Below, one piece after another: positions 1-9,164 of a stretch of 64,000 nucleotides of DNA (position 1 is its first letter; each line of letters begins with the position of its first letter). Source of the stretch: Fodinibacter sp963834965 (GTDB lineage Bacteria > Actinomycetota > Actinomycetes > Actinomycetales > Dermatophilaceae); contig CAWIEI010000033.1 in assembly GCA_963834965.1 (NCBI GenBank), positions 124,001 to 188,000 on the forward strand, given 5' to 3'. Position numbers and translations under genes: made by a program. The notes beneath the pieces are model-generated. The model saw nothing but the letters and a program-made list of their open reading frames with translations, made no database searches and was not told where the DNA came from.

Positions 1-1281
1 CGCGAGCGGCAGGGCCAGCACGCTCGTGGCGACTGCGACCAGGGCGAGCACCTGACCGCGCGAGGCCCCGCGGGCCCGCAGCAACCGCACCTCACGGTCA
101 CGGCGTTGCGCCCCGAGCAGCGCCGTCAGGGCCAGCACGAGCACTGCGAGCGCGGTGACCCCACCGGTGACGAAGGAGGTGAGGACGCCGGTGACGGCGA
201 CGTCGCGCTCGTAGCGGTCGAGCAGCCGGCCCAGCCCGGTGCTGACCGTCGGCACGCGCTCGGCGCGGGCCCAGACCCCGGGGTCGGTGTCGAGCCGCAC
301 GAGGAAGTCGCGCAGCAGGCTGACGTCCGCGCGGGTGAGCCGGTCGGCGTCGAGGGTGTAGCGCCAGGCGTGGTCGAGCGCGGGTGAGGGTGTCGGCGGC
401 GGCTCGTCGGCCGGCCCGCGCCACAGCCCGTCGGCCAGCTCGGAGTAGCTCTCGAGCGGGGCGACGGCCACGGCCTGGTCGATGCTGCCCCCCAACGGGG
501 AGGCGGGGATCCTGGCGATGTCCAGCATCCCCGGCTCGGCACCCCAGACCTCGTCGGCGGCGTCGAGCGGCTCGAAGGTTCCTGACACGACCACGGCCGT
601 CGGTGAGACGAGGCGCCGGCCCCCGCTGGCCGCGGAGAGGTCGAGCACGTCACCCACCGTGACGCCCCAGGCAGAGGCTGTTCGAGCGCTCAGCGCCACC
701 GGAACGACAGCGACGAGGTTCCGCTGGCCGGTGGAGTCGCGCAGCACGCGAGTGGTCGTGGGGGCCCCCGGTGGGCCACCGGAGGTCCACCGCACCCGGC
801 CCAGGGCAGTCCCGTCGACGCGCACCGCGAGCTCGGCCGTCGAGACGCGCAGCGGCCCGCCGGTGGCTCGTGCGACGGCGAGCGGGTCGCTCTGCGCCGT
901 CGCGTACACCCCGCGCAGCAGGCCCTCCACCTGCGGGCCCATCGCGGCCCGCGCCGCCCCGTCCACGGAGCCGAACGGGGCGCTCGGTCCCTGCGTCGGC
1001 ACGGTCGACGCGAGCGAGACCCGGCCCGCCGAGGTCGTCAGCCGCAGGCCGAGGTCGCGCTCGGCCGCGGGCGCGGAGCGCACGGCGTCACCCAGGGCCC
1101 GGTCGTGGGCGACCGACTCGACGCGCGGCACGGCCACCAGGAAGACGGTCGTCACGAGCGTGAGCACCGCGACCAGCACGGCGGTGGCTCGCTCGGCGAC
1201 CAGGCTGTGGCGCAGCAGGGTCGGCCGGCGAAGCGGGCGGCGGTCCGTGGCGGGCGGTCGCGCCACGTGCCGGCCCGTCAT
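1..1281 (-). CDS. FtsX-like ABC transporter permease, C-terminus cut by window edge
   Basis: An open frame runs leftward from an ATG at 1281 to the window edge without a stop. About 427 residues are visible. After a short basic N-terminus there is a membrane segment (residues about 28-48, rich in Val/Leu/Ala), then a long extracytoplasmic domain. Near the edge a second hydrophobic stretch is followed by a basic loop (QRRDREVRLLRARGAS), which is typical of the FtsX domain of MacB-type permeases. The start overlaps the stop of the upstream permease by 4 bases (ATGA), so the two are translationally coupled. They probably form a heterodimeric permease. No ATPase gene is visible here; it may lie to the left. 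The substrate is unknown. Confidence 0.85.
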   Translation of the reverse strand, partial: MTGRHVARPPATDRRPLRRPTLLRHSLVAERATAVLVAVLTLVTTVFLVAVPRVESVAHDRALGDAVRSAPAAERDLGLRLTTSAGRVSLASTVPTQGPSAPFGSVDGAARAAMGPQVEGLLRGVYATAQSDPLAVARATGGPLRVSTAELAVRVDGTALGRVRWTSGGPPGAPTTTRVLRDSTGQRNLVAVVPVALSARTASAWGVTVGDVLDLSAASGGRRLVSPTAVVVSGTFEPLDAADEVWGAEPGMLDIARIPASPLGGSIDQAVAVAPLESYSELADGLWRGPADEPPPTPSPALDHAWRYTLDADRLTRADVSLLRDFLVRLDTDPGVWARAERVPTVSTGLGRLLDRYERDVAVTGVLTSFVTGGVTALAVLVLALTALLGAQRRDREVRLLRARGASRGQVLALVAVATSVLALPLA

Positions 1282-4200
1282 GACGCCTCCCCCCGGCGCA
1301 GCTCGGCCGAGATGTCGCGCACGGTGCCGCGCAGCACGAGCACCCCGACGAGCGAGAGCACCACGGCCACCACCACCCCGAACACCACGACCGCCCCGAC
1401 CGGCAGCGCCACCAGCACTCCCGGCACCTCCGGGTGGCCGTCGCCGCCGACGAGCACCGGCACGACGGCCAGGGCGCTGAGCACCCCGAGCAGCAGCCCG
1501 ACAGCGACCGTGAGCACCACGACCCCCACGCGCTCGACGGCGAGCACCCGGCGGATCCGGCCGGGCGGCATCCCCAGGGCGAGCAGCACGGCGTTCTCGC
1601 GGCGCCGGGTGCGGCCCAGGGCCGCCGTCGTCGCCGCGAAGCCCACGGCCGCCAGCACCAGTGCGGCGGCGGTCACGAGCAGCATGGCGGCCCGCATGCC
1701 GGCGTTAACCGGGTTGGCCGCTCGCTCGGCCACGAGGCCGGTGCGCACCACCACCGCGGCGCCCGTGGGCAGGTCGGTGCGAGCGGCAGCCACGACGGCG
1801 GCGGACGACGCGGGTGACACCGGGCCGACCCACCACTCCTGGGGCTCGACGGGGCGGGTCGAGGGGTAGCGACCGTCGCCGACCGCGAGCACCGTGGGGA
1901 GGTCGACGATGACGGCGCGGTCGGGCACGCGCGCGGTGGGCACCGCCTCGACGATGCCGGCGACCTTGGCGGTGAGCCGTCGCCCGGAGACGGTCAGGGC
2001 CACCGTGCTTCCCACCTTGGCCCGGGCCGCGTCGGCGACCACCTTGGTGACGATCGCCGGCACGGAACCGAGCTGCGCGGGCCGGCCCGCCCGCAGCACG
2101 TCCGAGTCGTGCGAGCTCTCGACCAGCACGTCGAGGCCGCTCACGGGCACGCTCTCGGCGGACACCGAATCGATCTCGACACTGAAGGGCGCGGTGGTGA
2201 TGCTCGGGTCGACGAGCTCCAGGGGCATTGCGGCGCCCACCCCGAGCAGGGTCAGCGGGTAGTCCATCCGGTGCGGCCCAGCGGGCAGCTCGAGGGTGCG
2301 CTCGGCCGGCCGCACCCCCAGCTGACCGAGCGGCAGGGTGTACACCAGCCCCCGGGCATCGCGCAGGAGCACCGATGCGTCGAGGCTGAAGTCCGGCGAC
2401 ACGTGGGGGTCCGAGGTGCCGAGCCTGGCCCGCACGGTGAGGTGGGCCGGCTCGCCCGGCAGCGGCACGCCGTCGGCGAGCCGACGGGCGTCGGCGAGGC
2501 GGCCCAGGAGGGCGGGCCAGTCGGCGCCGCCGAGGAGGTCGGCGCGCGGCTCGATGACCCGCCCGGCCGTGACGGTGTCGAGCGCCAGCGCGGTGACCCC
2601 GGTGAGCGACCCGATGTCGACGACGTCGCGCGCCACGGGCACGACCCGGTCGGCGCCACCCGCGGGCTGTGCCAGGAGTGGCCCGGCGGTGCCGGGATCC
2701 CCGGCGCCGGGTCCCACGACGACCCGCACCGGCGCCCCGGACTCGAACGCGGACTGGTCCTGCAGGGCGCGGTCGGCGGTGGCGGAGTGGGAGAGGGCCA
2801 GTGTGCCCATGGCGACGGCGAGCAGCACGAGGAGCACCGTGCCCACCTGGCCCGAGAGCCGTCGGGAGAGCTGCCAGCCACCCCAGGCGGGCTCGAGCCC
2901 GCGCGCCTCGCCCGTGAGCCGCGCCACCTGGCGGGTCAGCACCGGGAGCAGCCGTAGGCAGAGCACGGACAGCCCGGCGATGACGACGGCCGGGGCCGCG
3001 GTGGTCAACGGGTCGACCGTCGTCGACCCGGCGGCGACGTAGCGGCGCAGCTGCACCACCGCGAGCGCGCCGAGGGCGACGAGCAGCAGGTCGAGCCCCG
3101 ACCCGGTGAGCAGGCGCACGACCCGCCCGGTCTGCCGCGGCCCCACCGCGTCGCGCACCCGGCCCACCCGCAGGGTCGTCGTGACGATGACGAGGGTTGC
3201 CAGCAGGGCCATCGGCCCGACGGCCCACCACAGTGGCGCGGAGGTCAGCGCCGCCCCCACCCCGCCGGTGCCGAGCTCGAGGCCGGCCGAGCGCGCCACG
3301 GCGCTCGAGAGCACCGGTGCGAGCAGTACCGCGCCGACGGTACCGAGCAGCACCACGAGCAGGGCATCGGCCAGCGCCAGCACGGCGAGCTGCCGGGTCG
3401 ACGCGCCGCGGGTGCGCATCAAGCGGGTCTCGCTGTCGCGCAACGAGGCCAGCAGGGCGGCGGCCACGACCAGGGATGCCGTCCCGAGCACCACGAGCAG
3501 CACGGTGGGCGTGAGCAGGGAGACGCGCACGCGCTCGCTGACCAGGGCTGCTGCGTCGACCAGGTCGGGCAGGTCCGACCTGACCCTCGCGTCTCGCAGT
3601 GGGTCACCGCCGACGGCGCCCTGCGGGTCCGGGCCTCCGGTGGCCGTGATGCCGGCGGTGCGGCGAAGGCCGTCGACGACCTCCCCCACGTCGGCCCGGA
3701 TGCCGGGCAGGTCGGCGGTCGTCACGTCGTCAACTGCGGGCAGCCAGCGCCAGGTCGCGGTCGACGACCCCGCGAACGGCCGGTCCAGGGCCCCCGGTGC
3801 CGCCACGAACGGGCCGTAGGTGGTGTAGTCCGACCGGGTGACCCCGGCCAGGCCGAGCGGGTCGTCGAGCCACGCCCCCTCGTCGACCCCGGTCGGTTCG
3901 TAGGTGCCGGTGACCAGCACGTCCAGCGGCTTCGTCGCGCCGCCGACGAGGTCGACCAGCGCCAGCCGGGTGCCCACGGTGGCGTCGAGTGCCGCGGCGA
4001 CGGCCCCGGGGAGCACGACCTCCAGGGCCGTCGCGCCCGGGGCGACATCCGCGCCGGGCGTTCCGGGCCAGGTGCCGGTGGTCAGCCGTGCGTGCGCCGG
4101 CAGGTCGGCGACCTCCGCGAGGACGGCGCGGTCGGTGTCGGCCCGACCCTTGATGCCGCGTGAGGTGGCGGTCGACGTGCGGGTCACCACGGCATCCGAC

Positions 4201-4457
4201 CCGCCCTGCGCCAGCGCGGCCCGCACCCGGCGGTCGACGTCGGCCAGCTCACCCGGGCGTAGCCCTGCGGTCAGCGCCACCGAGCGCTGGTCGCTGGAAA
4301 CCTCGAGCGTCGTGCGCACGCCGGCGTCGGCGATGGCCGACGAGAGCAGCTGCAACGTGGCGACCACGACCATCGACATGAGCACCGAGGTCGCCACGGC
4401 CACGAGGGCCACCGGGTGGGTCAGCAGGCGACGTCGCAGCAGGGTCCCCGCGCCCAC
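1278..4457 (-). CDS. FtsX-like ABC transporter permease (1059 aa)
   Basis: This large membrane protein has an N-terminal membrane segment at about residues 14-36 and a periplasmic domain of roughly 280 residues. A first FtsX core (about 310-430) contains a membrane helix followed by a SETRLMRTRGAS loop. Further helices follow (about 455-510 and 535-560), then a second periplasmic domain. A second FtsX core (about 930-1050) contains an RTRRRENAVLLALGM loop. Two FtsX cores with long extracytoplasmic regions fit the duplicated MacB/LolCE-like actinobacterial permeases. It is coupled to the partial permease downstream by a 4-base overlap. These proteins usually act with a cytoplasmic ATPase as mechanotransmission or lipoprotein/peptide exporters; the cargo here cannot be told. 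Confidence 0.85.
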   Translation of the reverse strand: MGAGTLLRRRLLTHPVALVAVATSVLMSMVVVATLQLLSSAIADAGVRTTLEVSSDQRSVALTAGLRPGELADVDRRVRAALAQGGSDAVVTRTSTATSRGIKGRADTDRAVLAEVADLPAHARLTTGTWPGTPGADVAPGATALEVVLPGAVAAALDATVGTRLALVDLVGGATKPLDVLVTGTYEPTGVDEGAWLDDPLGLAGVTRSDYTTYGPFVAAPGALDRPFAGSSTATWRWLPAVDDVTTADLPGIRADVGEVVDGLRRTAGITATGGPDPQGAVGGDPLRDARVRSDLPDLVDAAALVSERVRVSLLTPTVLLVVLGTASLVVAAALLASLRDSETRLMRTRGASTRQLAVLALADALLVVLLGTVGAVLLAPVLSSAVARSAGLELGTGGVGAALTSAPLWWAVGPMALLATLVIVTTTLRVGRVRDAVGPRQTGRVVRLLTGSGLDLLLVALGALAVVQLRRYVAAGSTTVDPLTTAAPAVVIAGLSVLCLRLLPVLTRQVARLTGEARGLEPAWGGWQLSRRLSGQVGTVLLVLLAVAMGTLALSHSATADRALQDQSAFESGAPVRVVVGPGAGDPGTAGPLLAQPAGGADRVVPVARDVVDIGSLTGVTALALDTVTAGRVIEPRADLLGGADWPALLGRLADARRLADGVPLPGEPAHLTVRARLGTSDPHVSPDFSLDASVLLRDARGLVYTLPLGQLGVRPAERTLELPAGPHRMDYPLTLLGVGAAMPLELVDPSITTAPFSVEIDSVSAESVPVSGLDVLVESSHDSDVLRAGRPAQLGSVPAIVTKVVADAARAKVGSTVALTVSGRRLTAKVAGIVEAVPTARVPDRAVIVDLPTVLAVGDGRYPSTRPVEPQEWWVGPVSPASSAAVVAAARTDLPTGAAVVVRTGLVAERAANPVNAGMRAAMLLVTAAALVLAAVGFAATTAALGRTRRRENAVLLALGMPPGRIRRVLAVERVGVVVLTVAVGLLLGVLSALAVVPVLVGGDGHPEVPGVLVALPVGAVVVFGVVVAVVLSLVGVLVLRGTVRDISAELRRGEAS

Positions 4458-4582
4458 GCTGCCCTCCCGGTGTCCGACCGACCGACCGGGCCACCCTAGT
4501 CAGCCCGTCCGCACGGCTGGCCTCCGCTCGCCGGATGTGCCCCGATCGTGACCGATGGCCGCTCGGCAGGCTGCGGACGCGA

Positions 4583-6643
4583 TCAGCCCAGGCGCAGGAC
4601 CGCGACCGAGTGGGCCTGGATGCGCACGGCGTCCGGCTCCACCCGGGTCCCGACCTCGTCCCACGCGAGCAGCACCTCGGCCGACCCGGCACCGCGCACC
4701 GGCACGTCCTGGGCGACATCGGCGAGGTTGGCGATGACGGCGTAGGCCGGGCGCTCCGCGGGGGTGTGGGTCAGGACCACCCAGCGGTCGGTCTCGTCGT
4801 GGGCGACGGTCACGTCGGTGAAGCGCGTGGGGCCGTCGCGCAGGAACTCGCGGCGCAGGCCGGTGCAGGCGGTGTACCACTGCAGCATGCGCCCGTGCTG
4901 GCCCTCGTCGGCCTCGCTCCAGTCGAGCACCGACGCCTCTCGGGTGCCGGGGTCCTGCGGATCGGGCACGGCGTCCTCCGACCAGCCGTGACCCCCGAAC
5001 TCGGCCCGCCGGCCGTGCCGCACCGCGTCGGCCATGGCTTCGTCGTCGAAGCTGGTGAAGAACTGCCACGGGGTGGACGCGGCCCACTCCTCGCCCATGA
5101 AGATCATCGGGGTGGTCGGCCCCAGCAGGTAGAGCGCAGCGCCCGCCGCCTGGACCCCGGGTGCGAGCACGCCCGAGACGCGGTCGCCCGCCATCCGGTT
5201 GCCCACCTGGTCGTGGGTCTGCAGGTAGCCCAGCAGGCGCCGGGCGTCGAGCCGCTCGACGTCGACGGGGCGCCCCCACGGCCGGCCGCGGAAGGTCGAC
5301 ATCGTGCCGTCGTGGAGGAACCCGCGGGTGAGCACCTTGGCGAGCACGCCGAGCGGGCCGCTCTCGTCGCGGCCGCCGCCCGCGAAGTCGGCGTAGTAGC
5401 CGTGCGCCTCGCCGGTGAGGGCCACGTGCAGCGCGTGGTGCACGTCGTCGTCCCACTGTGCCGTCATGCCCCGGCCACCCTGCGCCGTGGGGGCGACCAT
5501 CATCGTGTCGTTGAGGTCGCTCTCCGCCACGAGGGCGAGCTGGCGGCCAAGGGTGGCCGACAGCGCCGCCACCGCGTCGGACAGCTCCGCCAGGTAGTGC
5601 GGCTGCGAGTCGTCCTTGAGCTCGTGCACGGCGTCGAGGCGCAGGGCGTCGACGTGGAAGTCGCGGAACCAGCGCAGCGAGCTCTCGATGAGGAACTGGC
5701 GCACCGGGCCGCAGCCGTCATGGTCGAGGTTGACGGCAGGCCCCCACGGGGTGTGGTGCGCCTGGGTGAAGTAGGGGCCGTAGCGCGCGAGGTAGTTGCC
5801 GCTGGCCCCGAGGTGGTTGTGCACGACGTCGAGGGCCACACCCAGGCCGCGGGCGTGGCAGGCGTCGACGAAGCGCTGCAGCGCCTGCGGGCCGCCGTAG
5901 CCGTCGTGCACCGCCCAGAGGTCGACGCCGTCGTACCCCCAGTTCCAGCGACCGGGGAATTCAGCGACCGGCATCAGCTCGACGACATCGACGCCGAGGG
6001 CCAGGAGGTGGTCGAGGCGGGTGAGGGCGGCGTCGAGGGTGCCCTCGGGGGTGAAGGTGCCCACGTGCAGCTCGTAGACCACCGAGCCGAGCACGCCTGC
6101 GCCGGAACGGGGTCCGCGCCACTCGTCGTCGGTCCAGGTGAAGGCGGACGGGTCGAAGGTGCGGCTCGGGCCGTGCACGCCGTGCGGCTGCCAGGCGCTG
6201 CGCGGGTCGGGCAGCGCCGGCTCGTCGCCGTCGAGCACGAACGCGTAGTCGAGAACCGCGTCGGATGCCGTGCCGTCAGCTTCGCCGGATGCCAGCCCTT
6301 CCCAGCGCCACCAGCCGTCGCCCGTGGGCGTCATCGGGTCGCGCTGCGCCTGTCCCTGCTGTGACCAATTGGTCGATCCCGGGACGGCACCCTGTCCCTG
6401 CTGTGACCAATTGGTCGATTCCGAGACAGCATCGTGTCCCTGCTGTGACCAATTGGTCGATCCCGGGACGGCACCCTGTCCCTGCTGTGACCAATTGGTC
6501 GATCCCGGGACAGCACCCTGTCCCTGCTGTGACCAATTGGTCGAATCAGCGACGGAGGTCCACTCGATCTCGACCGTCTGGGCATTCGGTGCCCACACCT
6601 CGATCGGGAGCCGTCCCGCTCCCCCGCCCCTCGCGGCGTCCAT
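4583..6643 (-). CDS. treZ: malto-oligosyltrehalose trehalohydrolase TreZ, with repeat insertion
   Basis: TreZ releases trehalose from maltooligosyl-trehalose made by TreY. This GH13 protein shows the expected order: an N-terminal E-set domain (VWAPNAQTVEIEW), then the barrel with LDVVHNHLG, ALRLDAVH (nucleophile Asp), VAESDLN (acid/base Glu) and LQTHDQVGNR. The ATG at 6643 is preceded by GGGAGGG and gives about 686 residues. In-frame starts at 6670 and 6682 would add 9 or 13 residues. About residues 34-98 are a run of 14-residue repeats (STNWSQQG core) encoded by a 42-bp DNA repeat, which sits in a loop between two strands of the E-set domain. TreZ homologues lack this segment, so it looks like an in-frame invasion. 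treY lies 55 bases upstream, so the genes are probably cotranscribed. Confidence 0.93.
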   Translation of the reverse strand: MDAARGGGAGRLPIEVWAPNAQTVEIEWTSVADSTNWSQQGQGAVPGSTNWSQQGQGAVPGSTNWSQQGHDAVSESTNWSQQGQGAVPGSTNWSQQGQAQRDPMTPTGDGWWRWEGLASGEADGTASDAVLDYAFVLDGDEPALPDPRSAWQPHGVHGPSRTFDPSAFTWTDDEWRGPRSGAGVLGSVVYELHVGTFTPEGTLDAALTRLDHLLALGVDVVELMPVAEFPGRWNWGYDGVDLWAVHDGYGGPQALQRFVDACHARGLGVALDVVHNHLGASGNYLARYGPYFTQAHHTPWGPAVNLDHDGCGPVRQFLIESSLRWFRDFHVDALRLDAVHELKDDSQPHYLAELSDAVAALSATLGRQLALVAESDLNDTMMVAPTAQGGRGMTAQWDDDVHHALHVALTGEAHGYYADFAGGGRDESGPLGVLAKVLTRGFLHDGTMSTFRGRPWGRPVDVERLDARRLLGYLQTHDQVGNRMAGDRVSGVLAPGVQAAGAALYLLGPTTPMIFMGEEWAASTPWQFFTSFDDEAMADAVRHGRRAEFGGHGWSEDAVPDPQDPGTREASVLDWSEADEGQHGRMLQWYTACTGLRREFLRDGPTRFTDVTVAHDETDRWVVLTHTPAERPAYAVIANLADVAQDVPVRGAGSAEVLLAWDEVGTRVEPDAVRIQAHSVAVLRLG
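6351..6544. repeat. five tandem copies of a 42-bp palindromic repeat inside treZ
   Basis: Units begin at 6351, 6393, 6435, 6477 and 6519 (exactly 42 bases apart); the fifth keeps only the first 26 bases. Each unit contains the perfect 12-bp palindrome GACCAATTGGTC. In units 1, 3 and 4 this is flanked symmetrically, after six-base spacers, by GTCCC on one side and GGGAC on the other, giving a nested cruciform. Unit 2 has decayed outer arms (GAGAC instead of GGGAC). Because 42 is divisible by three, all reading frames stay open through the array. It is not a CRISPR array: units abut, with no variable spacers. Basis: direct reading. Confidence 0.97.
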
Positions 6644-6698
6644 TGCCACCCTCCCGTTCACGATGTCCATATCCTTCGGCACTCCCGTTCCGCGGGCT

Positions 6699-9164
6699 CT
6701 ACCCCTGGTTCACCAGCAGCGCCACCGGCCGATGGGCCAGCAGGGCGGCGAGGCGCACCTCGCCACCGGCGTAGACGGCCTCGTCGTCGGACAGCGCGTC
6801 GTGCCAGGTGCCGTCCGGCAGGGTGACAGCGGCGTCACCGAAGCCACCGGCGGCCGCCAGCAGGCCCGCCGCCCGAGTGGCCACCGTGACCACCCGCGGG
6901 CCGTCTCCATCGCCGCGCGCGAACCCGAGGGCATGCTCGCTGCTCGTGGGAATGCCCGCATACGTCGTGCCCTCACCCACGAACACGCGCGCCAGGTCTC
7001 GGCGCACGCCCAGCGTGCGGGCGGTGACCCGCAGCTTCTCGTCGTCGAGGTCGAAGGCCGGCTCGTCGGCCAGCACCCGGTCGAGCCGTTCGCCCCGGTC
7101 GGTCCAGTCGACGGGGCGGCGGTTGTCGGGGTCGACCAGTGAGAGCATGACGATCTCGCAGCCCTGGTACACGTCGGGCACGCCCGGCATGGTGAGCTGG
7201 ATCAGCTTCTGCGACAACACGTTCGCGCGCACCGACGGCTCGTGGGTGGTGGTCCACTCGTCGAGGTGCCTCTGGATGGCCGGGTCGCGGAACAGCGCCT
7301 TCGCATAGGCCACGACCTCGTCCTCGTACGCCGGGTCGCCGTCGACCCAGGCCGTGTGCACCTTGGCCTCACGCACGGCCTTGAGCAGGTACTCCTCGAG
7401 GCGGGCCCCGGTGATCGGCCAGGTGCCGACCAGCGTCTGCCAGACGAGGTACTCGGTGGCGCCGTCGACCAGGGGGGTGCGGTGGGCGGCGGCCAGGACA
7501 CGGGCCGCCTCGAGCCAGGTGGCCCAGCCCTCGCCGTCCTCGCCCAGCACCATCAGCCGGGCCCGCACGTCCTCGGACCGCTTGGTGTCGTGGGTCGTGA
7601 GCGTGGTCATCGACGTCGGCCAGGTCGTGACGAGGGCCTGGCACCAGGCGTGGAACTCGTCGGTCGAGATCGACAGGTGGTCGGGGTGGCCGCCCACCTC
7701 GTTGGCCCCGGCGAGGCGGAACCAGCGGTAGTAGGCGGTGTCCTCGATGCCCTTGGCCATGACCGGCCCGCAGGTCTGCTGGAAGCGCACCCGGAAGTCG
7801 TCGGCCAGGGCGCCGCTGTCGAGCTGCGTGGCCGCCAGCTCGCGGCCAAGCACCAGTGACACGACGACGTCGAGGGCCCCGGAGTCGCTCGGCGCCAGGC
7901 GGGCCCGGGCCCGGTCGGCCGCGCCGTCGACCACCGCAGCCTGCTCGGGGTCCAGGCCCCGGCCGGGCACCACGTAGGCGCGGTAGCGGTCCATCGCCAC
8001 GAGCAGCGCCTCGAGCGCCCGGCGCACCGACGCGAGGTCGACGTCGACCAGCACATGCCGGGCCAGCCGCATCAGCCGGTCGACCTCGGCAGCCTGCACG
8101 TCGTCGACGACCAGCCGCTTGGCGTCGGCGACCACGTCGTCGAGCGAGACCCGGTCGGGTGCGGCATCCGCCCACAGCCGGTCGAGCGCGTCGGCCCCGG
8201 CCGACGAGGTGAGCACCTGCTGCACCCGCAGCAGCGCGTCGTAGCCGGTGGTGCCGGCGCAGCGCCAGCTGTCGGGCAGCCGCTCGTCGCCCTCGAGGAT
8301 CTTCTCGACCACCACCCAGGCGTCACCGGTGGCGTCGGCCAGCCGCTCGAGGTAGCCGCCGGGGTCGGCGAGCCCGTCGGGGTGGTCGATCCGGAAGCCG
8401 TCGACCTCGCCGTGCCCGTGCAGGGCCAGCAGCAGCGCGTGGGTGGCCATGAACACGACGGGGTCCTCGACCCGCACCGCGACGAGCGAGGTGACGTCGA
8501 AGAAGCGCCGGTAGTTGAGCGCCTCCCCGGCCTCGCGCCAGCTCGACAGCCGGTAGGCCTGGGCCTCGACCAGCTCGGGCAGCGGCAGCGTCTCGGTGCC
8601 CGGGGCCACCGGGAACTCGTCGCCGTAGTGCCGCAGCACCCACTCGTGGCCGGTCGGCCCGCCGTCGTCGGCGAGCGTGACGTCGCCGCGCTCGAGCGCC
8701 TGCTCGACCGTGCCGCCGAGCACCGGCATCAGGATGCGCTCGCCCTCGGCCACCCAGTCGACGTCGAACCAGCCGGCGTACGGGGAGCGCCGGCCGTCAC
8801 GCAGCAGCGACCAGAACGGCGCGTTGAGGTGGGTCGGCTCGGGCACCGTCATGTGGTTGGGCACGACGTCGACGATGATGCCGAGCCCGGCATCCCGGCA
8901 CGCCGCGACGAGCCGCGAGAAGCCTTCGCGCCCGCCGGCCTCCTCCGAGATGCGGGTGTGGTCGAGCACGTCGTAGCCGTGCATCGAGCCCGGCGCTGCC
9001 TGGAGCACCGGAGAGAGGTACAGGTGCGACACCCCGAGCGAGGACAGGTAGCCCACGTGCTGGGCCGCCGCGTCGAACCCGAAGCCCGCGTGCACCTGGA
9101 GCCGGTAGGTGGCGGTGGGCACCGCGCGGCCGGGGTCGGGTCGGTGGGTGCTGGGCACGGTCAC
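6699..9164 (-). CDS. treY: malto-oligosyltrehalose synthase TreY
   Basis: TreY converts the reducing-end alpha-1,4 bond of maltodextrins to the alpha,alpha-1,1 bond of trehalose. The 821-residue length is normal for the family. Visible GH13 motifs are ATYRLQVHAGFGF at the N-terminus, DVVPNHM, GFRIDHPDGLADP and VVVEKIL. The TreY-specific TTHDTKRSEDVRARL and PGVPDVYQGCE are further downstream. The start is GTG at 9164 and overlaps the glgX stop by 4 bases, so the two are coupled. With treZ and glgX this is the standard TreX/TreY/TreZ route from glycogen to trehalose in the cytoplasm, used for osmotic and desiccation stress. Confidence 0.96.
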   Translation of the reverse strand: MTVPSTHRPDPGRAVPTATYRLQVHAGFGFDAAAQHVGYLSSLGVSHLYLSPVLQAAPGSMHGYDVLDHTRISEEAGGREGFSRLVAACRDAGLGIIVDVVPNHMTVPEPTHLNAPFWSLLRDGRRSPYAGWFDVDWVAEGERILMPVLGGTVEQALERGDVTLADDGGPTGHEWVLRHYGDEFPVAPGTETLPLPELVEAQAYRLSSWREAGEALNYRRFFDVTSLVAVRVEDPVVFMATHALLLALHGHGEVDGFRIDHPDGLADPGGYLERLADATGDAWVVVEKILEGDERLPDSWRCAGTTGYDALLRVQQVLTSSAGADALDRLWADAAPDRVSLDDVVADAKRLVVDDVQAAEVDRLMRLARHVLVDVDLASVRRALEALLVAMDRYRAYVVPGRGLDPEQAAVVDGAADRARARLAPSDSGALDVVVSLVLGRELAATQLDSGALADDFRVRFQQTCGPVMAKGIEDTAYYRWFRLAGANEVGGHPDHLSISTDEFHAWCQALVTTWPTSMTTLTTHDTKRSEDVRARLMVLGEDGEGWATWLEAARVLAAAHRTPLVDGATEYLVWQTLVGTWPITGARLEEYLLKAVREAKVHTAWVDGDPAYEDEVVAYAKALFRDPAIQRHLDEWTTTHEPSVRANVLSQKLIQLTMPGVPDVYQGCEIVMLSLVDPDNRRPVDWTDRGERLDRVLADEPAFDLDDEKLRVTARTLGVRRDLARVFVGEGTTYAGIPTSSEHALGFARGDGDGPRVVTVATRAAGLLAAAGGFGDAAVTLPDGTWHDALSDDEAVYAGGEVRLAALLAHRPVALLVNQG

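Noticed and set aside
6351..6544. CRISPR array
   Set aside because: Units are exactly adjacent (42-bp period), have no unique spacers, lie inside treZ and have no cas genes nearby.
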